Shown piece after piece: positions 44,289 to 53,120 of a DNA stretch of 64,000 bases. How positions within the stretch are numbered: the stretch's first letter is position 1; each line of letters opens with the position of its first letter. The notes below the pieces were generated by a model. It was not told the origin of the DNA. It saw nothing but the letters and a program-made list of their open reading frames with translations, and ran no database searches. Source of the DNA: Meiothermus ruber DSM 1279 (lineage in GTDB: Bacteria > Deinococcota > Deinococci > Deinococcales > Thermaceae); assembly GCF_000024425.1 (NCBI RefSeq), contig NC_013946.1:2976001-3040000 (forward strand). The letters run 5' to 3'. The translations under genes were made by a program, and so were the position numbers.

Positions 44289-44504
44289 CCCCTCTATAAA
44301 TCGCTCCTCCAGGAAAGGTTCTGCATACCCCTGCACAAAACGCGCCGTACCAATTGTAGCGCTGGGCAACCCCGGCCATCGCGACGTCGCTTCCAAAACC
44401 ACCGGCCAGGTATGCTACAATCGGCCCTTGGCGTAGGTTCGCTGATGCTTAACCCGGGTCTTAGCTTATCGGGGTACAAAGAGTTCGGTGGGCGATGCTA
44501 CCGG

Positions 44505-44532
44505 AAAAAGGGGCCGGGCCAGGCCCGACCCC
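44505..44532 (-). terminator. Terminator after tRNA-Arg
   Basis: On the minus strand GGGGTCGGG and CCCGGCCCC pair around a CCTGG centre (44532-44510; one T.G pair), followed by five T (44509-44505). It ends tRNA-Arg transcription before it enters the nfi promoter region. The sequence between it and nfi (44289-44504) carries rightward TATGCT/TACAAT words near 44419-44429 but no gene. Confidence 0.75.
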
Positions 44533-44539
44533 AAGAAGC

Positions 44540-44615
44540 TGGCGCACCCGACAGGACTCGAACCTGTGACCTTTCGCTCCGGAGGCGAACGCTCTATCCA
44601 CTGAGCTACGGGTGC
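44540..44615 (-). tRNA. tRNA-Arg, anticodon CCG
   Basis: A minus-strand cloverleaf: acceptor GCACCCG/CGGGTGC, D arm with AGTGGATAG, anticodon stem-loop TTCGC-CTCCGGA-GCGAA (CCG), T arm AGGTTCGAGTCCT and an encoded CCA (44542-44540). Reads CGG. Seventy-six bases including CCA. Confidence 0.96.
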
Positions 44616-44628
44616 ATAAGCACCAAGC

Positions 44629-44658
44629 AGGGTAGCACCGCATAGAGGAGGCAGTCAA
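44629..44658 (-). promoter_or_regulatory. tRNA-Arg promoter, overlapping the ribosome site of the divergent gene
   Basis: TTGACT (44658-44653) and TACCCT (44634-44629) with an 18-base spacer on the minus strand. The -35 box abuts the GTG start of the divergent SurA/PpiD-like gene and its SD (GAGGAGG, 44645-44651) lies in the spacer, so the two units share this DNA. Confidence 0.55.
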
Positions 44659-46521
44659 GTGTTTGGAATCAACAGAAGGGTAGTTGCGGTTATTTTCGGG
44701 GTTCTGGCCCTGGCCTTTGTGGTGGGTTCGGTTCTGCTCTTTACCCCCCAGGGCCAGCGCAGCACCCAGGGCAAGACCGAGTTCACCGTGAACGGTCGCC
44801 CGGTCTACGAGCTGGATCTGGCCAGGGCCCAGCAGAGTGACCCCATTTTGAGCACCAACCCCCAGGGTCTTCTGAAAAATCTGGCCGAGGTCAACTTCGT
44901 CGATCGGATGATCGTGACCACCGCGCTGTTGCAGGACACCGCGCGCGTGCGGGTCTCCAGCGGGGAGCTCAAGAAAGAGCTCGACACCATCAAGGAGCGC
45001 TTCGGCCTGCAAAAGAAGGAAGACTACGACCGTTTCCTGACCCAGGTGGGCTACACCGACTCGCAGTTGCGCAACGAGTTGCGCGACCAGATCCGCATCA
45101 ATAAGCGGGTAGAGGAAATCCAGAAAAAAGCCGAGCCGACCGAAGAAGAGATGCGGCTGTACTTCGAGCTGAACCGCGATCAGTACAAAAACGAAGAACG
45201 GGTGCAGGCCCGCCAGATTGTGGTGGATGACAAGACCACCGCCGACAAAATCTACGCCGAGGTGACCGCTCCCGGCGCGGATTTTGCCGCCATCGCCAAG
45301 GCCAATTCCAAGCTGAACGCCGAGCAGGGCGGGGCCCTGGGCGCCCAGGCCGGCCAGAGCGAGCCCGGCCCGGTGACCCGGGTGGTCTTCCCCAACGCGG
45401 TGGCCGAGGCGGTCTTCAAGCTGCGCGACGGACAGATCAGCAAACCCATCGAGGCGGGGGGCCGCTTCTACATCGTGAAGGTCGAGAAGTACCTCCCGGC
45501 GGGCGATGTGAAGTTTGAAGAGGTCAAGGATCGGGTCAAGGAAGACGCCAAGCGCATCAAGGGCCAGGGCGCCCTGGAAGCCTACATCGAAGAATTGCGG
45601 GCCAAGGCCAACGTGAAGTTTGCCGAAGGCTCCACCTACAAATTTGAAAACCCGGTTGTGGCTAAGGTCGGTGATACCGAGATCAAGCTGACCGAGGTAA
45701 CCCAGTCGGTCTTTGCCAACCCGCAGGTGCCCCAGCTTCTGCAGCAGGGCCTGGGGGAGCTGGCCGTGCAGTTCTTCATGCCCCAGACGCTGGAACAGCT
45801 CATCAGCCGGGAGGCGGCCTACCAGTTTGCCCAAACCCTGGGCCAGCCCTTCTTCGGCTCCAAAAGCGATGTGGTCGCCCAGGCCCAGCAGTGGAAAACC
45901 CGCGACATCACTGTGACGGAAGCCGAGGTGCGCAGGTACTACGACGCCAACCTGGCCAACTTCACCATCCCGGCCTCGGCCAAGGTGCAGGCGGTGAACT
46001 TCAAGAAGGAAGACAAGGCCAAGGCCGATGCCTTCCGGGCCGCCGCCCTCAAAGGCGGCAAGCTCGAGGATCTGGCTAAGGCCAACAACGGCACCGTGCA
46101 GGATTATGGCGTGGTCAACCCCGGCACCATGCCCCCCGTACCCAACCGGCTGGTCTTCCTGACCCGCGGCACCTTCCCCAAAGGGCCGCTGGGTGAGGTG
46201 AGCGAGGTGGTGAAGCTCGAGGACGGGAGCTTCCAGGTGCTCATCGTCAACGACCGCAAGGCCGAGGTGCTGCGCCCCTTTGAGGAGGTCAGGGAAGAAG
46301 CCCGCCAGCAGGTACTAGCCAGCCGCCGGGCCGAGGCCGCGCAGAAGTGGTTGGAGGAGGTGCGCAAGGCCGCCAAGGTAGAGAACAACCTGCAAAAGGT
46401 GCTGACCGCCCTGACCCCCAAAGAAGAGCCCAAACAAGAGCAGCCCAAGACCAACGAGAGCCAGCCCAGCGGCAACTCGTCCCAGCCTGGCACCAATCAA
46501 AGCACCCCGGCCAACCGCTAA
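44659..46521 (+). CDS. SurA/PpiD-like peptidyl-prolyl isomerase chaperone
   Basis: A 620-residue membrane-anchored chaperone. It has an N-terminal helix (VVAVIFGVLALAFVVGSVLLF), a SurA_N-like helical region (about 35-170), a parvulin domain (about 175-275, ARQIVVDDKTTADKIYAEV ... RFYIVKVEKY), a second helical region and a degenerate parvulin-like domain (about 430-540), then a low-complexity Pro/Gln/Ser/Asn tail. It should assist outer-membrane and exported proteins, for example the abundant SlpA. GTG 44659 has GAGGAGG seven bases upstream. A strong terminator follows. Confidence 0.88.
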   Translation: MFGINRRVVAVIFGVLALAFVVGSVLLFTPQGQRSTQGKTEFTVNGRPVYELDLARAQQSDPILSTNPQGLLKNLAEVNFVDRMIVTTALLQDTARVRVSSGELKKELDTIKERFGLQKKEDYDRFLTQVGYTDSQLRNELRDQIRINKRVEEIQKKAEPTEEEMRLYFELNRDQYKNEERVQARQIVVDDKTTADKIYAEVTAPGADFAAIAKANSKLNAEQGGALGAQAGQSEPGPVTRVVFPNAVAEAVFKLRDGQISKPIEAGGRFYIVKVEKYLPAGDVKFEEVKDRVKEDAKRIKGQGALEAYIEELRAKANVKFAEGSTYKFENPVVAKVGDTEIKLTEVTQSVFANPQVPQLLQQGLGELAVQFFMPQTLEQLISREAAYQFAQTLGQPFFGSKSDVVAQAQQWKTRDITVTEAEVRRYYDANLANFTIPASAKVQAVNFKKEDKAKADAFRAAALKGGKLEDLAKANNGTVQDYGVVNPGTMPPVPNRLVFLTRGTFPKGPLGEVSEVVKLEDGSFQVLIVNDRKAEVLRPFEEVREEARQQVLASRRAEAAQKWLEEVRKAAKVENNLQKVLTALTPKEEPKQEQPKTNESQPSGNSSQPGTNQSTPANR

Positions 46522-46538
46522 TCCCGTACTGTTTGTGG

Positions 46539-46566
46539 CCCTCCCCCAAGGCGGGGAGGGTCTTTA
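46539..46566 (+). terminator. Terminator of the SurA/PpiD-like gene
   Basis: CCCTCCCC (46539-46546) and GGGGAGGG (46553-46560) with a 6-base loop, followed by TCTTTAT. It lies 17 bases after the stop codon. Confidence 0.8.
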
Positions 46567-46633
46567 TATGGCAGCGGGGGCCCCCGCGCCGACCTTCTGC
46601 AATTGGCCGGCAGCGTGTAAACTCTAGGGCGGT

Positions 46634-47050
46634 ATGGAACGCACCTACATCATGGTCAAACCCGACGGCGTGCGCCGGGGCCTCACCGGCGAGATTATCA
46701 ACCGCATCGAGCGCAAGGGCTTCAAGATTGTGGCGATGAAGAAGATGGTCATACCCCGCGAGACCGCCGAGACCCACTACGGCGAGCACAGGGGCAAGCC
46801 CTTCTTTGAGGGGCTGGTCAACTTCATCACCAGCGGCCCGGTGGTGGCGATGGTGGTGGAGGGGCCGGGGGTCATCGCCGAGATGCGCCGCCTGATGGGG
46901 GCCACCCGCCCCTGGGAAGCCGCCCCCGGTACCATCCGCGCCGACTTTGCCACCACCGTGGACGAAAACGTGATCCACGGCTCGGACAGCCCGGAGAGCG
47001 CCCAGCGCGAAATTGGTATTTTCTTCAAGCCTGAAGAGATTATCGGTTAG
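46634..47050 (+). CDS. ndk: Nucleoside diphosphate kinase
   Basis: A 138-residue NDK that balances NTP/dNTP pools by phosphate transfer through a His. Motifs: [58 protein letters not shown] and the active-site [19 protein letters not shown] (His in NVIHGSD). TAAACT (46618-46623) lies 10 bases before the ATG and there is no SD. The last four bases overlap the convergent uvrB stop. Confidence 0.97.
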   Translation: MERTYIMVKPDGVRRGLTGEIINRIERKGFKIVAMKKMVIPRETAETHYGEHRGKPFFEGLVNFITSGPVVAMVVEGPGVIAEMRRLMGATRPWEAAPGTIRADFATTVDENVIHGSDSPESAQREIGIFFKPEEIIG

Positions 47051-49047
47051 CGCTTGCGGCGGCGCCGGGCTTTGCCGGCGGTGGTGGGTTCGGGCAGGCC
47101 TTTGATGCGGGCCTCGAGGCTCCGCATCTGGTCGCGCAGGCTGGCGGCCTTCTCGAAGTCGAGGGCCTCGGAGGCCGCCCACATCTCGGTCTCGAGCTGC
47201 TCCAGCAGGCTCTGTAAGAGCGCCGGGTCGTCCAGCACTGCCTCGGCGGCCTCGGCCTCGTAGTCCTCGGGCTTGACCAGCTTGCGCACCGACTTCTGCA
47301 CGGTGGCGGGGGTGATGCCGTGCTCGAGGTTGTAGGCTTCCTGCAGGGCCCGGCGGCGGTTGGTCTCCTCAATGGCGGCCTTCATAGCGTCTGACACGGT
47401 GTCGGCGTAGAGGAACACCTCGCCCCCCACGTTGCGGGCAGCCCGCCCGATGGTCTGGATCAGGGAGCGTTCGGAGCGCAGGAAGCCCTGCTTGTCGGCA
47501 TCCAGGATGGCCACCAGCGAGACCTCGGGCAGGTCGAGGCCCTCGCGCAGCAGGTTGATGCCCACCAGGGCATCGAAGTAGCCCAGCCGCAGGTCGCGCA
47601 GCAGGGCCTGGCGCTCGAAGGCGTCGAGTTCGTGGTGCAGGTAGCGGGCCCGCACCCCGTGCTCCACCAGGTAGGCCGTGAGCTCCTCGGCCATGCGCAC
47701 CGTCAGCACCGTGACCAGGGTGCGCTCACCCCGGGCCGCGCGGGTGCGGATGGCCCCCATCAGGTCTTCGATCTGGCCGGTGGTGGGTTTGACCGTCACC
47801 CTGGGGTCGAGTAGGCCGGTGGGGCGGATGATCTGCTCCACCACCCGGCCCGAGACCTCGAGCTCGTAGGGCCCTGGCGTGGCCGAGACAAACACCACCT
47901 GCCCCACCCGCTCCAAAAACTCGTTGAACTTGAGGGGGCGGTTGTCCAGGGCGCTGGGCAGGCGGAAGCCGTAGTCCACCAGGGTCTTCTTGCGTATGTA
48001 GTCGCCGTTGTACATCCCCCGAAGCTGGGGCACACTCACGTGCGACTCGTCCAGGAGCACCAGGTAGTCCTCGGGAAAGTAGTCGAGCAGGGTGTAGGGT
48101 GCTTCGCCGGGGGTCTTGCCGGACAAAAACCGGCTGTAGTTCTCGATGCCGGGGCAGGTGCCCATCACCTCGAGCATCTCCAGGTCGTAGAGGGTGCGCT
48201 CCTTGAGCCGCTGGGCCTCCAGCAGCTTGCCCTCGGCCTCGAACACCTTGAGCCGCTCCTCCAGCTCCCGCCGAATCTCCGGGATGGCCTCCTTGAGCCG
48301 CCACTCCGGGGTGGCGTAATGGGTGGCCCCCAGCAGCACAAAACCCGGCAGATCTTTGAGGCGTTCGCCCGTCACCGGATGCACCACCGTCACCCGGTCG
48401 ATGGTGTCGCCGAACAGCTCGATGCGGATGGGCTCCTGCTCGTAGGCCGGCCAGACCTCGAGCACCTCGCCCCGGGCCCTGAAACGCCCGGCCTCGAGCT
48501 GCAGATCGCCCCGCTCGTACTGCAAGTCCACCAGCCGCTCAATCAGGCGCTCGCGGGGGCAGTCCTGCCCCACCTCCACCACCAGGCTCATGTTCTTATA
48601 GTCCTCGGGGCTGCCCAGGCCGTAGATGGCCGAGACCGAGGCCACCACAATCACGTCGCGCCGGGTGAGCAGGCTGCGGGTGGTGGAGTGGCGCAGCCGC
48701 TCGATCTCGGGGTTGATGCTGGCGTCTTTCTCGATGTACAGGTCGCGCCCCGGCACGTAGGCCTCGGGCTGGTAGTAGTCGTAGTAGCTGATAAAAAACT
48801 CCACCGCGTTTTCCGGGAACAGCTCGCGGAACTCGGCGGCCAGCTGCGCGGCCAGCACCTTGTTGGGGGCCATGACCAGGGCCGGGCGCTGCAACGCTTC
48901 AATCACCTTGGCCATGGTCACGGTCTTGCCAGTGCCGGTCGCGCCCAGGAGGGTGACAAAGCGCTCGCCGTCGCGCAGGGCTTCGGTGAGGGCGGCAATG
49001 GCCTGGGGCTGGTCGCCTTTGGGTTCGGGGCCTTGGTAGCGGAACAT
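47047..49047 (-). CDS. uvrB: Excinuclease ABC subunit B
   Basis: UvrB verifies damage and holds the pre-incision complex in nucleotide excision repair. The 666 residues include Walker [16 protein letters not shown], the beta-hairpin region ([20 protein letters not shown]), DESH in [11 protein letters not shown], motif [11 protein letters not shown] and the C-terminal UVR helix pair ([21 protein letters not shown]). ATG 49047 follows TAGATT (49061-49056) by 8 bases with no SD, so it is probably leaderless; the longer frame to 49068 would include the -10 box. Confidence 0.97.
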   Translation of the reverse strand: MFRYQGPEPKGDQPQAIAALTEALRDGERFVTLLGATGTGKTVTMAKVIEALQRPALVMAPNKVLAAQLAAEFRELFPENAVEFFISYYDYYQPEAYVPGRDLYIEKDASINPEIERLRHSTTRSLLTRRDVIVVASVSAIYGLGSPEDYKNMSLVVEVGQDCPRERLIERLVDLQYERGDLQLEAGRFRARGEVLEVWPAYEQEPIRIELFGDTIDRVTVVHPVTGERLKDLPGFVLLGATHYATPEWRLKEAIPEIRRELEERLKVFEAEGKLLEAQRLKERTLYDLEMLEVMGTCPGIENYSRFLSGKTPGEAPYTLLDYFPEDYLVLLDESHVSVPQLRGMYNGDYIRKKTLVDYGFRLPSALDNRPLKFNEFLERVGQVVFVSATPGPYELEVSGRVVEQIIRPTGLLDPRVTVKPTTGQIEDLMGAIRTRAARGERTLVTVLTVRMAEELTAYLVEHGVRARYLHHELDAFERQALLRDLRLGYFDALVGINLLREGLDLPEVSLVAILDADKQGFLRSERSLIQTIGRAARNVGGEVFLYADTVSDAMKAAIEETNRRRALQEAYNLEHGITPATVQKSVRKLVKPEDYEAEAAEAVLDDPALLQSLLEQLETEMWAASEALDFEKAASLRDQMRSLEARIKGLPEPTTAGKARRRRKR

Positions 49048-49077
49048 TAGCAACCAATCTACTACCATCCAATAGAT

Positions 49078-49124
49078 TATGTTTGTATCGAAACTCGCAC
49101 TGACCTGGGTATGCTAACATAAAC
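49078..49124. promoter_or_regulatory. Inverted repeat in the uvrB-vapB intergenic region
   Basis: TATGTTT (49078-49084) and AAACATA (49118-49124) are perfect 7-base inverted copies that flank the probable vapB promoter (TATGCT at 49110-49115). VapB-type ribbon-helix-helix antitoxins usually bind such repeats with their toxin. The left half lies only 17 bases from the uvrB -10 box. Confidence 0.5.
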
Positions 49125-49126
49125 AT

Positions 49127-49366
49127 ATGAAACGCACCACCATTTACCTGGATCCCGAGCTCGAGCTGCTGCTCAAGCTCGAGGCCCGGCGCTCAAAAAA
49201 GCCCGTGGCCGAGATTATCCGCGAGGCGGTTCGGGATAAGCTGTACAAAAAACCCCGAGGGCTCCCCGTTGGGGTGGGTGAATTCGATAGCGGCCACACC
49301 GATGGTGCCGAGCGTTTTGAGGAGATCTTGGACGAGCTGGGGTTTGGCAACCCGGAGAATAGCTGA
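49127..49366 (+). CDS. vapB: VapB-like ribbon-helix-helix antitoxin
   Basis: A 79-residue protein whose N-terminus (KRTTIYLDPELELLLKLEAR, then KPVAEIIREAVRDKLY) is a ribbon-helix-helix DNA-binding fold; the C-terminal 35 residues should bind and block the toxin. The stop overlaps the vapC start (TGATG). There is no SD, and TATGCT (49110-49115) stands 11 bases upstream. The inverted repeat TATGTTT/AAACATA flanks the promoter. Confidence 0.88.
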   Translation: MKRTTIYLDPELELLLKLEARRSKKPVAEIIREAVRDKLYKKPRGLPVGVGEFDSGHTDGAERFEEILDELGFGNPENS

Positions 49367-49773
49367 TGGCCCTGATCCTGGACAGCGGCGTGCTAACCGC
49401 TCTTTACGATCGGCGAGACCAGTGGCATCTTGCAACCAAAGATTTACTGCTTCGCGAATCAGGCCCACTGGTTATACCAGCCCCAGCGATCCCGGAGGTG
49501 GATTACTTCCTTGGTAAAAGGCTGGGCCTTCCAGCCCAGCTTCGGTTTTACCAGGGCATTACCGAGGGTGCCTATCTGGTAGCCGATCTATCCGAAGCCG
49601 GATACCAGCGGGTTTTTGCGCTGAACCAGCAGTACCAGAGCCTCCGCCTGGGTTTCGTGGATGCCGCCGTCATCGCCATTGCCGAGGAACTGGGCATCGG
49701 GCAGATTGCCACCCTCGACCGCCGGCATTTCGGGGCGGTGGAGGCCCGAATCAAGCTCGAGCTGCTGCCCTAA
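49366..49773 (+). CDS. vapC: VapC-like PIN-domain toxin RNase
   Basis: A 135-residue PIN-domain protein. The acidic residues expected at the active site are visible: D6 in LILDSGVLTALYDR, Glu in IPEVDYFLG, the Asp in LGFVDAAVIAIAEELG and Asp in TLDRRHFG. VapC toxins cut tRNA or rRNA. Its stop codon lies in the T-run of the opposite slpA terminator. The frame is intact and the pair looks functional. Confidence 0.9.
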   Translation: MALILDSGVLTALYDRRDQWHLATKDLLLRESGPLVIPAPAIPEVDYFLGKRLGLPAQLRFYQGITEGAYLVADLSEAGYQRVFALNQQYQSLRLGFVDAAVIAIAEELGIGQIATLDRRHFGAVEARIKLELLP

Positions 49774-49802
49774 AAAAAGAACCCCGCCCTTTCGGGCGGG
49801 GG
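49772..49802 (-). terminator. Terminator of slpA
   Basis: CCCCGCCC/GGGCGGGG stem (49782-49801) with a four-base loop, followed on the minus strand by TTCTTTTTTT. It lies 19 bases after the slpA stop; the T-run overlaps the vapC stop codon on the other strand. Confidence 0.9.
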
Positions 49803-49820
49803 TTGAAGTGGGTTCGATGT

Positions 49821-52619
49821 TTAGAACTTCACTTCGTAGCTGATCTTGAAGCCCGAGCCGTTGCTGACGGTAGCGCCGCTGCCATCCGCCAGGGTGGCCG
49901 AGGCCGCCGCCATGGTCAGGTTGCCGTACTTCCACTCGAGGTACAGGCCGGTCACGCTACCCGAGTTGGTGCCGAAGTCGGTGGTGAGGTTCCAGGGGAA
50001 CTGTACTTCGCCGGGGTAGTTGAAGACACGGTCGGTGGTGAGGCTCAGGGGGAAGTTGCCGAAGCCGCGGGCCGGCGCACCGCCCACAGGGTTGGGCGAT
50101 ACCACGTTGGTCGCGCTGTAGCGGGCATAGCCCACCTTGAAGACGCTGCCGGTGGCCAGGAACTCGTTGAGGTTCAGGCCCACCCGCCAGTACTGCTCGC
50201 TCGAGGAGTTGCTACCTGGTGCGGTCTCGGTGATGGACTGCTGCACGAAGGCACCCTCGAGGCTGGGCTTGAGGAAGATCCCAAGCTGGTCGGTGGTTAC
50301 ACCGATCCCATACTTGAGAGCGTTGGTAGACCGGTTGCCCGGCGCCGGCGCAGCAGCCGAGAAGCTGTGGTAGCGCAGGATGGGGTTGAACGAGATGAAG
50401 CCCAGCTTGGCGTTGTAACCCACGCTGGCGAGCACATCATTACCGGCGTTGGGGCCCGCGAAGGACTGGTACCACAGGTTGATGTCCAGGTTGGGGATCA
50501 GAGCGTTGCTGGCACGACCGTTGTGGATCAGCTTGACCCCGAAGCCACTCGACCAGCGGGCATCCTGGTTGTTGTAGAGGTAGTAGTTGTAGTTGCCGTT
50601 CAGGCCCGACTGGCCGCCGGTGGCACCGGAGACCTGCGCACCGTTCACGTTGGTGTTGTTGAAGAAGGGGTTCAGGCTGAAACCAGCGAACAGCGGGATG
50701 GTAGCACCCACGCTGAAGGTATCGGCGGTCTGGGCGCCGGTGGCGAAGTCGGCGGAGTTGTCGTAGAAGCCGCGCACCTCGATGCCGCCCAGGATAGGCA
50801 GGGTCAGCTTACCGTCGAGGCCGAACCCACGGTTGTTGGCGCCGTAGGGGGCCTCGCCGTTGCCGCCCAGCCCGAAGTAGTAGTAGCTGGAGGCCGAGGA
50901 CAGGCCGGCCTGACCGTTGTTGTACTGCGGGTCAATGGCGCGGTAGTTGGCATTCAGTTCGATGATGCCCAGCTTCACCCCCAGCTTGGTGTAGAAGGCC
51001 TGGTCGGTTACGAGCTGGTTGGAGAAGTCAACGGGGGTACCGAAGGGCGTGGAGGCCACAAAAGCGCCTTCCAGGTTCACAAGCCCAAAGAGGCTGCCCT
51101 TGTAGTCCACCCCAAAAGCCGAGCGGTTGCCGCGGTTCTCGGCGTAGCTGAGACCGGTGGTGATACCCAGCAGGTTGAGCTCGGCCCGCAGACCACCGTA
51201 GGTGGGGTCGGTTCCCCATACGCGGCTTGCGGCTGGAATTGCAGTGTCGTCAATCCCCTCACCCGCCACCACGGTGAACTTCGGAGACAGCGGGAAGGCT
51301 TTGGCATCCAGGGTAGCCACAAAGCCACGGGTGGTGATCAAATCCCCCACGGTGCTGTTGTTGAAGAGGTAGGGGTTGAAGCTGAAGGTGCTGTCGTCGT
51401 TGTTGTAGGTAACGCTGAAGGCCTGGCCGGAGAGGCTGCCCTTGACGCTGGCGCTGTTAAGGGCCAGGGTACGGGCCACGCCGGAGTTGACCAGGTCGGC
51501 GCTCAGGCCCAGGCTCACCTCGCTGATGGCGCCGCCGGTGGGCTTGAGGCCAAAGTTCAGGCTGGCCCCGCCGTAGGTGTAGGTCTGGTTGAAGTCGCCG
51601 CGGCGGAAGGCGTTGCGGATGCGGTTGCCCGACACATCATCCGTACCGGTGCCAGAGCTCAGGGCATTGCCGGGGAAGAGGCGGTCGAGGTCAAAGTCCC
51701 CGCCGGTGTTGGTGGAGTAGCCATAGGTGGCCGAGAGCGAGCCGGTCAGGGTCGGGCGGGTGGCTTCCACCGCCGCCAGGCGCTGATCCAGGGCCCCCAC
51801 GCGGGTATCCAGGGCGCTCACCCGATCGGACAGGCGCACCAGGTCGCTGCGCAGGGCGGTGGCGAACTCCTGGATGGCGCTCACGTCTTCGCGGTTGGCG
51901 AAGCTTTCGAAGTCCACGTCGCCCAGTTGCTTCTCGAGGGCGGTCACCCGGTCTTGCAGGCTGAGCACATCCTGGTTCAGAAGCACGGCCAGCTCGTTGA
52001 GGGCGCGGATGCTGTCGGCGTCGGCTTCCACCTGGGTCTTGAGGGCGGCCACATCACCTTCGATGCCATCAAGACGCTCGGCCAGCACCTGGGCCTGGGC
52101 CAGGGCGGTGTCGGCGGCCACGCTGGCGGCTTCTACGCGGTCGGCCAGGTCGGCCAGGGCGGCCTCATCCATGCCCGGGGCCGGGGCGGGCGCAGCCTTC
52201 AGGGCTTCGATGGCGGCCTCGAGGCGGGCGATGTCGTCCTTGGAAGCGGCGTTGTCTTCCAGGGCCGATACGCGCACGCCCAGGGCGGCCAGCTCGGCGG
52301 CCAGCTCCTGCACCGCGTTGCGGATGGCGGTCATGTCTTCCGCGTTCATGCCGCTGCCGTCGGCCTTCACGCACTCGCCGCCCTGCTGGATCTCGTTCAG
52401 CAAGCGCTGGAAGATCAGGGCGGCCTGGTAGCGGGTCAGGTTGGTGTTACCACGGAAGGTTCCATCGGGGAAGCCCGTGATAAGACCGCAGGCCGCGATG
52501 CGCTCAACGGCTTCCTTGGCCCAGTGCCCGGCGGGTACGTCGGAGAACTGCGCCTGGCCGAAGCCTAGACCGAGCACGGTCAGCAACCCAGCCAAGTAAA
52601 CTACTAGCTTCTTCTTCAT
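49821..52619 (-). CDS. slpA: S-layer/outer-membrane protein with SLH domain (SlpA-like)
   Basis: A 932-residue envelope protein. It has a signal peptide (LVVYLAGLLTVLGLGFGQAQ), one SLH domain (about 25-75, FSDVPAGHWAKEAVERIAAC) that binds pyruvylated cell-wall polymer, a coiled-coil region (about 95-290, many A/L/D heptads), then a long beta-rich part (about 295-932) with alternating strands and a terminal Phe (ISYEVKF), as in outer-membrane barrels. The family tethers the outer envelope to the wall in Thermus and Deinococcus. ATG 52619 has GAGGAGG. The promoter is strong with a long leader, and transcription ends at the terminator next to vapC. Confidence 0.93.
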   Translation of the reverse strand: MKKKLVVYLAGLLTVLGLGFGQAQFSDVPAGHWAKEAVERIAACGLITGFPDGTFRGNTNLTRYQAALIFQRLLNEIQQGGECVKADGSGMNAEDMTAIRNAVQELAAELAALGVRVSALEDNAASKDDIARLEAAIEALKAAPAPAPGMDEAALADLADRVEAASVAADTALAQAQVLAERLDGIEGDVAALKTQVEADADSIRALNELAVLLNQDVLSLQDRVTALEKQLGDVDFESFANREDVSAIQEFATALRSDLVRLSDRVSALDTRVGALDQRLAAVEATRPTLTGSLSATYGYSTNTGGDFDLDRLFPGNALSSGTGTDDVSGNRIRNAFRRGDFNQTYTYGGASLNFGLKPTGGAISEVSLGLSADLVNSGVARTLALNSASVKGSLSGQAFSVTYNNDDSTFSFNPYLFNNSTVGDLITTRGFVATLDAKAFPLSPKFTVVAGEGIDDTAIPAASRVWGTDPTYGGLRAELNLLGITTGLSYAENRGNRSAFGVDYKGSLFGLVNLEGAFVASTPFGTPVDFSNQLVTDQAFYTKLGVKLGIIELNANYRAIDPQYNNGQAGLSSASSYYYFGLGGNGEAPYGANNRGFGLDGKLTLPILGGIEVRGFYDNSADFATGAQTADTFSVGATIPLFAGFSLNPFFNNTNVNGAQVSGATGGQSGLNGNYNYYLYNNQDARWSSGFGVKLIHNGRASNALIPNLDINLWYQSFAGPNAGNDVLASVGYNAKLGFISFNPILRYHSFSAAAPAPGNRSTNALKYGIGVTTDQLGIFLKPSLEGAFVQQSITETAPGSNSSSEQYWRVGLNLNEFLATGSVFKVGYARYSATNVVSPNPVGGAPARGFGNFPLSLTTDRVFNYPGEVQFPWNLTTDFGTNSGSVTGLYLEWKYGNLTMAAASATLADGSGATVSNGSGFKISYEVKF

Positions 52620-52842
52620 TCTGCCTCCTCAAAGCCTCGCGGGCCTCCGGATGGATGCCGCACGAGAACCGGTTTTGCGGAGGCGCGGGGTTTTGCGGGG
52701 CGAGTTGCCGTGTTTCCTCTCCCAGAGTCCCCAGCGTCCGCAACGGATGCTCGGTAGAGCGGGCTCCCCACTCACGGGGCTCAAAAAGCTCTCACCTTGC
52801 GCATCCGGGGGCATCATACCCATGTATTTATCGGGATGTCAA
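52620..52842 (-). promoter_or_regulatory. slpA promoter and ~190-base 5' leader
   Basis: TTGACA (52842-52837), an 18-base spacer and TATGAT (52818-52813) on the minus strand make a strong promoter. The leader down to ATG 52619 is GC-rich and contains no frame I can support. In Thermus, slpA has a long leader used for control; here the sequence shows only the length and the structure-prone composition. Confidence 0.7.
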
Positions 52843-52872
52843 GTATGAACAGGCGCTCAGACGATTAAACTG

Positions 52873-52878
52873 TACAAT
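52873..52878 (+). promoter_or_regulatory. Probable glmS -10 box
   Basis: TACAAT, preceded by AAACTG and with no clear -35. It faces away from the slpA promoter, whose -35 lies 31 bases to the left. A CTGGGG/CCCCAG hairpin (52882-52903) opens the transcript, before the ribozyme-like RNA. Confidence 0.45.
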
Positions 52879-52930
52879 GGGCTGGGGTTTATTAAGGCCC
52901 CAGGAAAGGAGGTTGGGTCTCAAAGTGAGG

Positions 52931-53120
52931 AGCGCAGGGGGTCGGATACCGACCTTACGAGGTGGCGGTCTCATGCCGAGATAAGCAGCCAACTGCGAAA
53001 GATCGAGTGGTTCCGCGGATGCCGCCAGGGGGCGAACCCCTCCCTCTCCGCTGGCCCAGCGGCCAGAGCAGCCCTGCGGGAAAGCCGGATGCGCGAGCGC
53101 CGGACAGCCAATGGGCAGGG
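52931..53120 (+). ncRNA. glmS ribozyme-like RNA in the glmS leader (divergent)
   Basis: In order: AGCGCAGG with the expected cleavage point between A52931 and G52932; a 6-bp hairpin GGTCGG-ATA-CCGACC (52940-52954); TTACGAGG (52955-52962), like the conserved TGACGAGG; a P3-like stem TGGCGG (52963-52968)/CCGCCA (53022-53027); and inside it ATCGAGTGG then TTCCGCGGATG, like the conserved ATCGAG...TTCGGCGG-TG. The GCG at 53015-53017 can pair with CGC at 52933-52935, as in the ribozyme's P2.2 pseudoknot. A 32-base insert with a TCTC/GAGA hairpin is extra. Glucosamine-6-phosphate would trigger cleavage and silence glmS. The 3' limit is uncertain. Confidence 0.7.

Noticed and set aside
49803-52568. 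A 921-codon open frame on the plus strand opposite slpA
   Set aside because: It is a mirror of the GC-rich slpA coding strand with no SD, no family resemblance and low-complexity Val/Gly/Gln text. slpA has signal peptide, SLH domain and terminator, so the antisense frame is a composition artefact.
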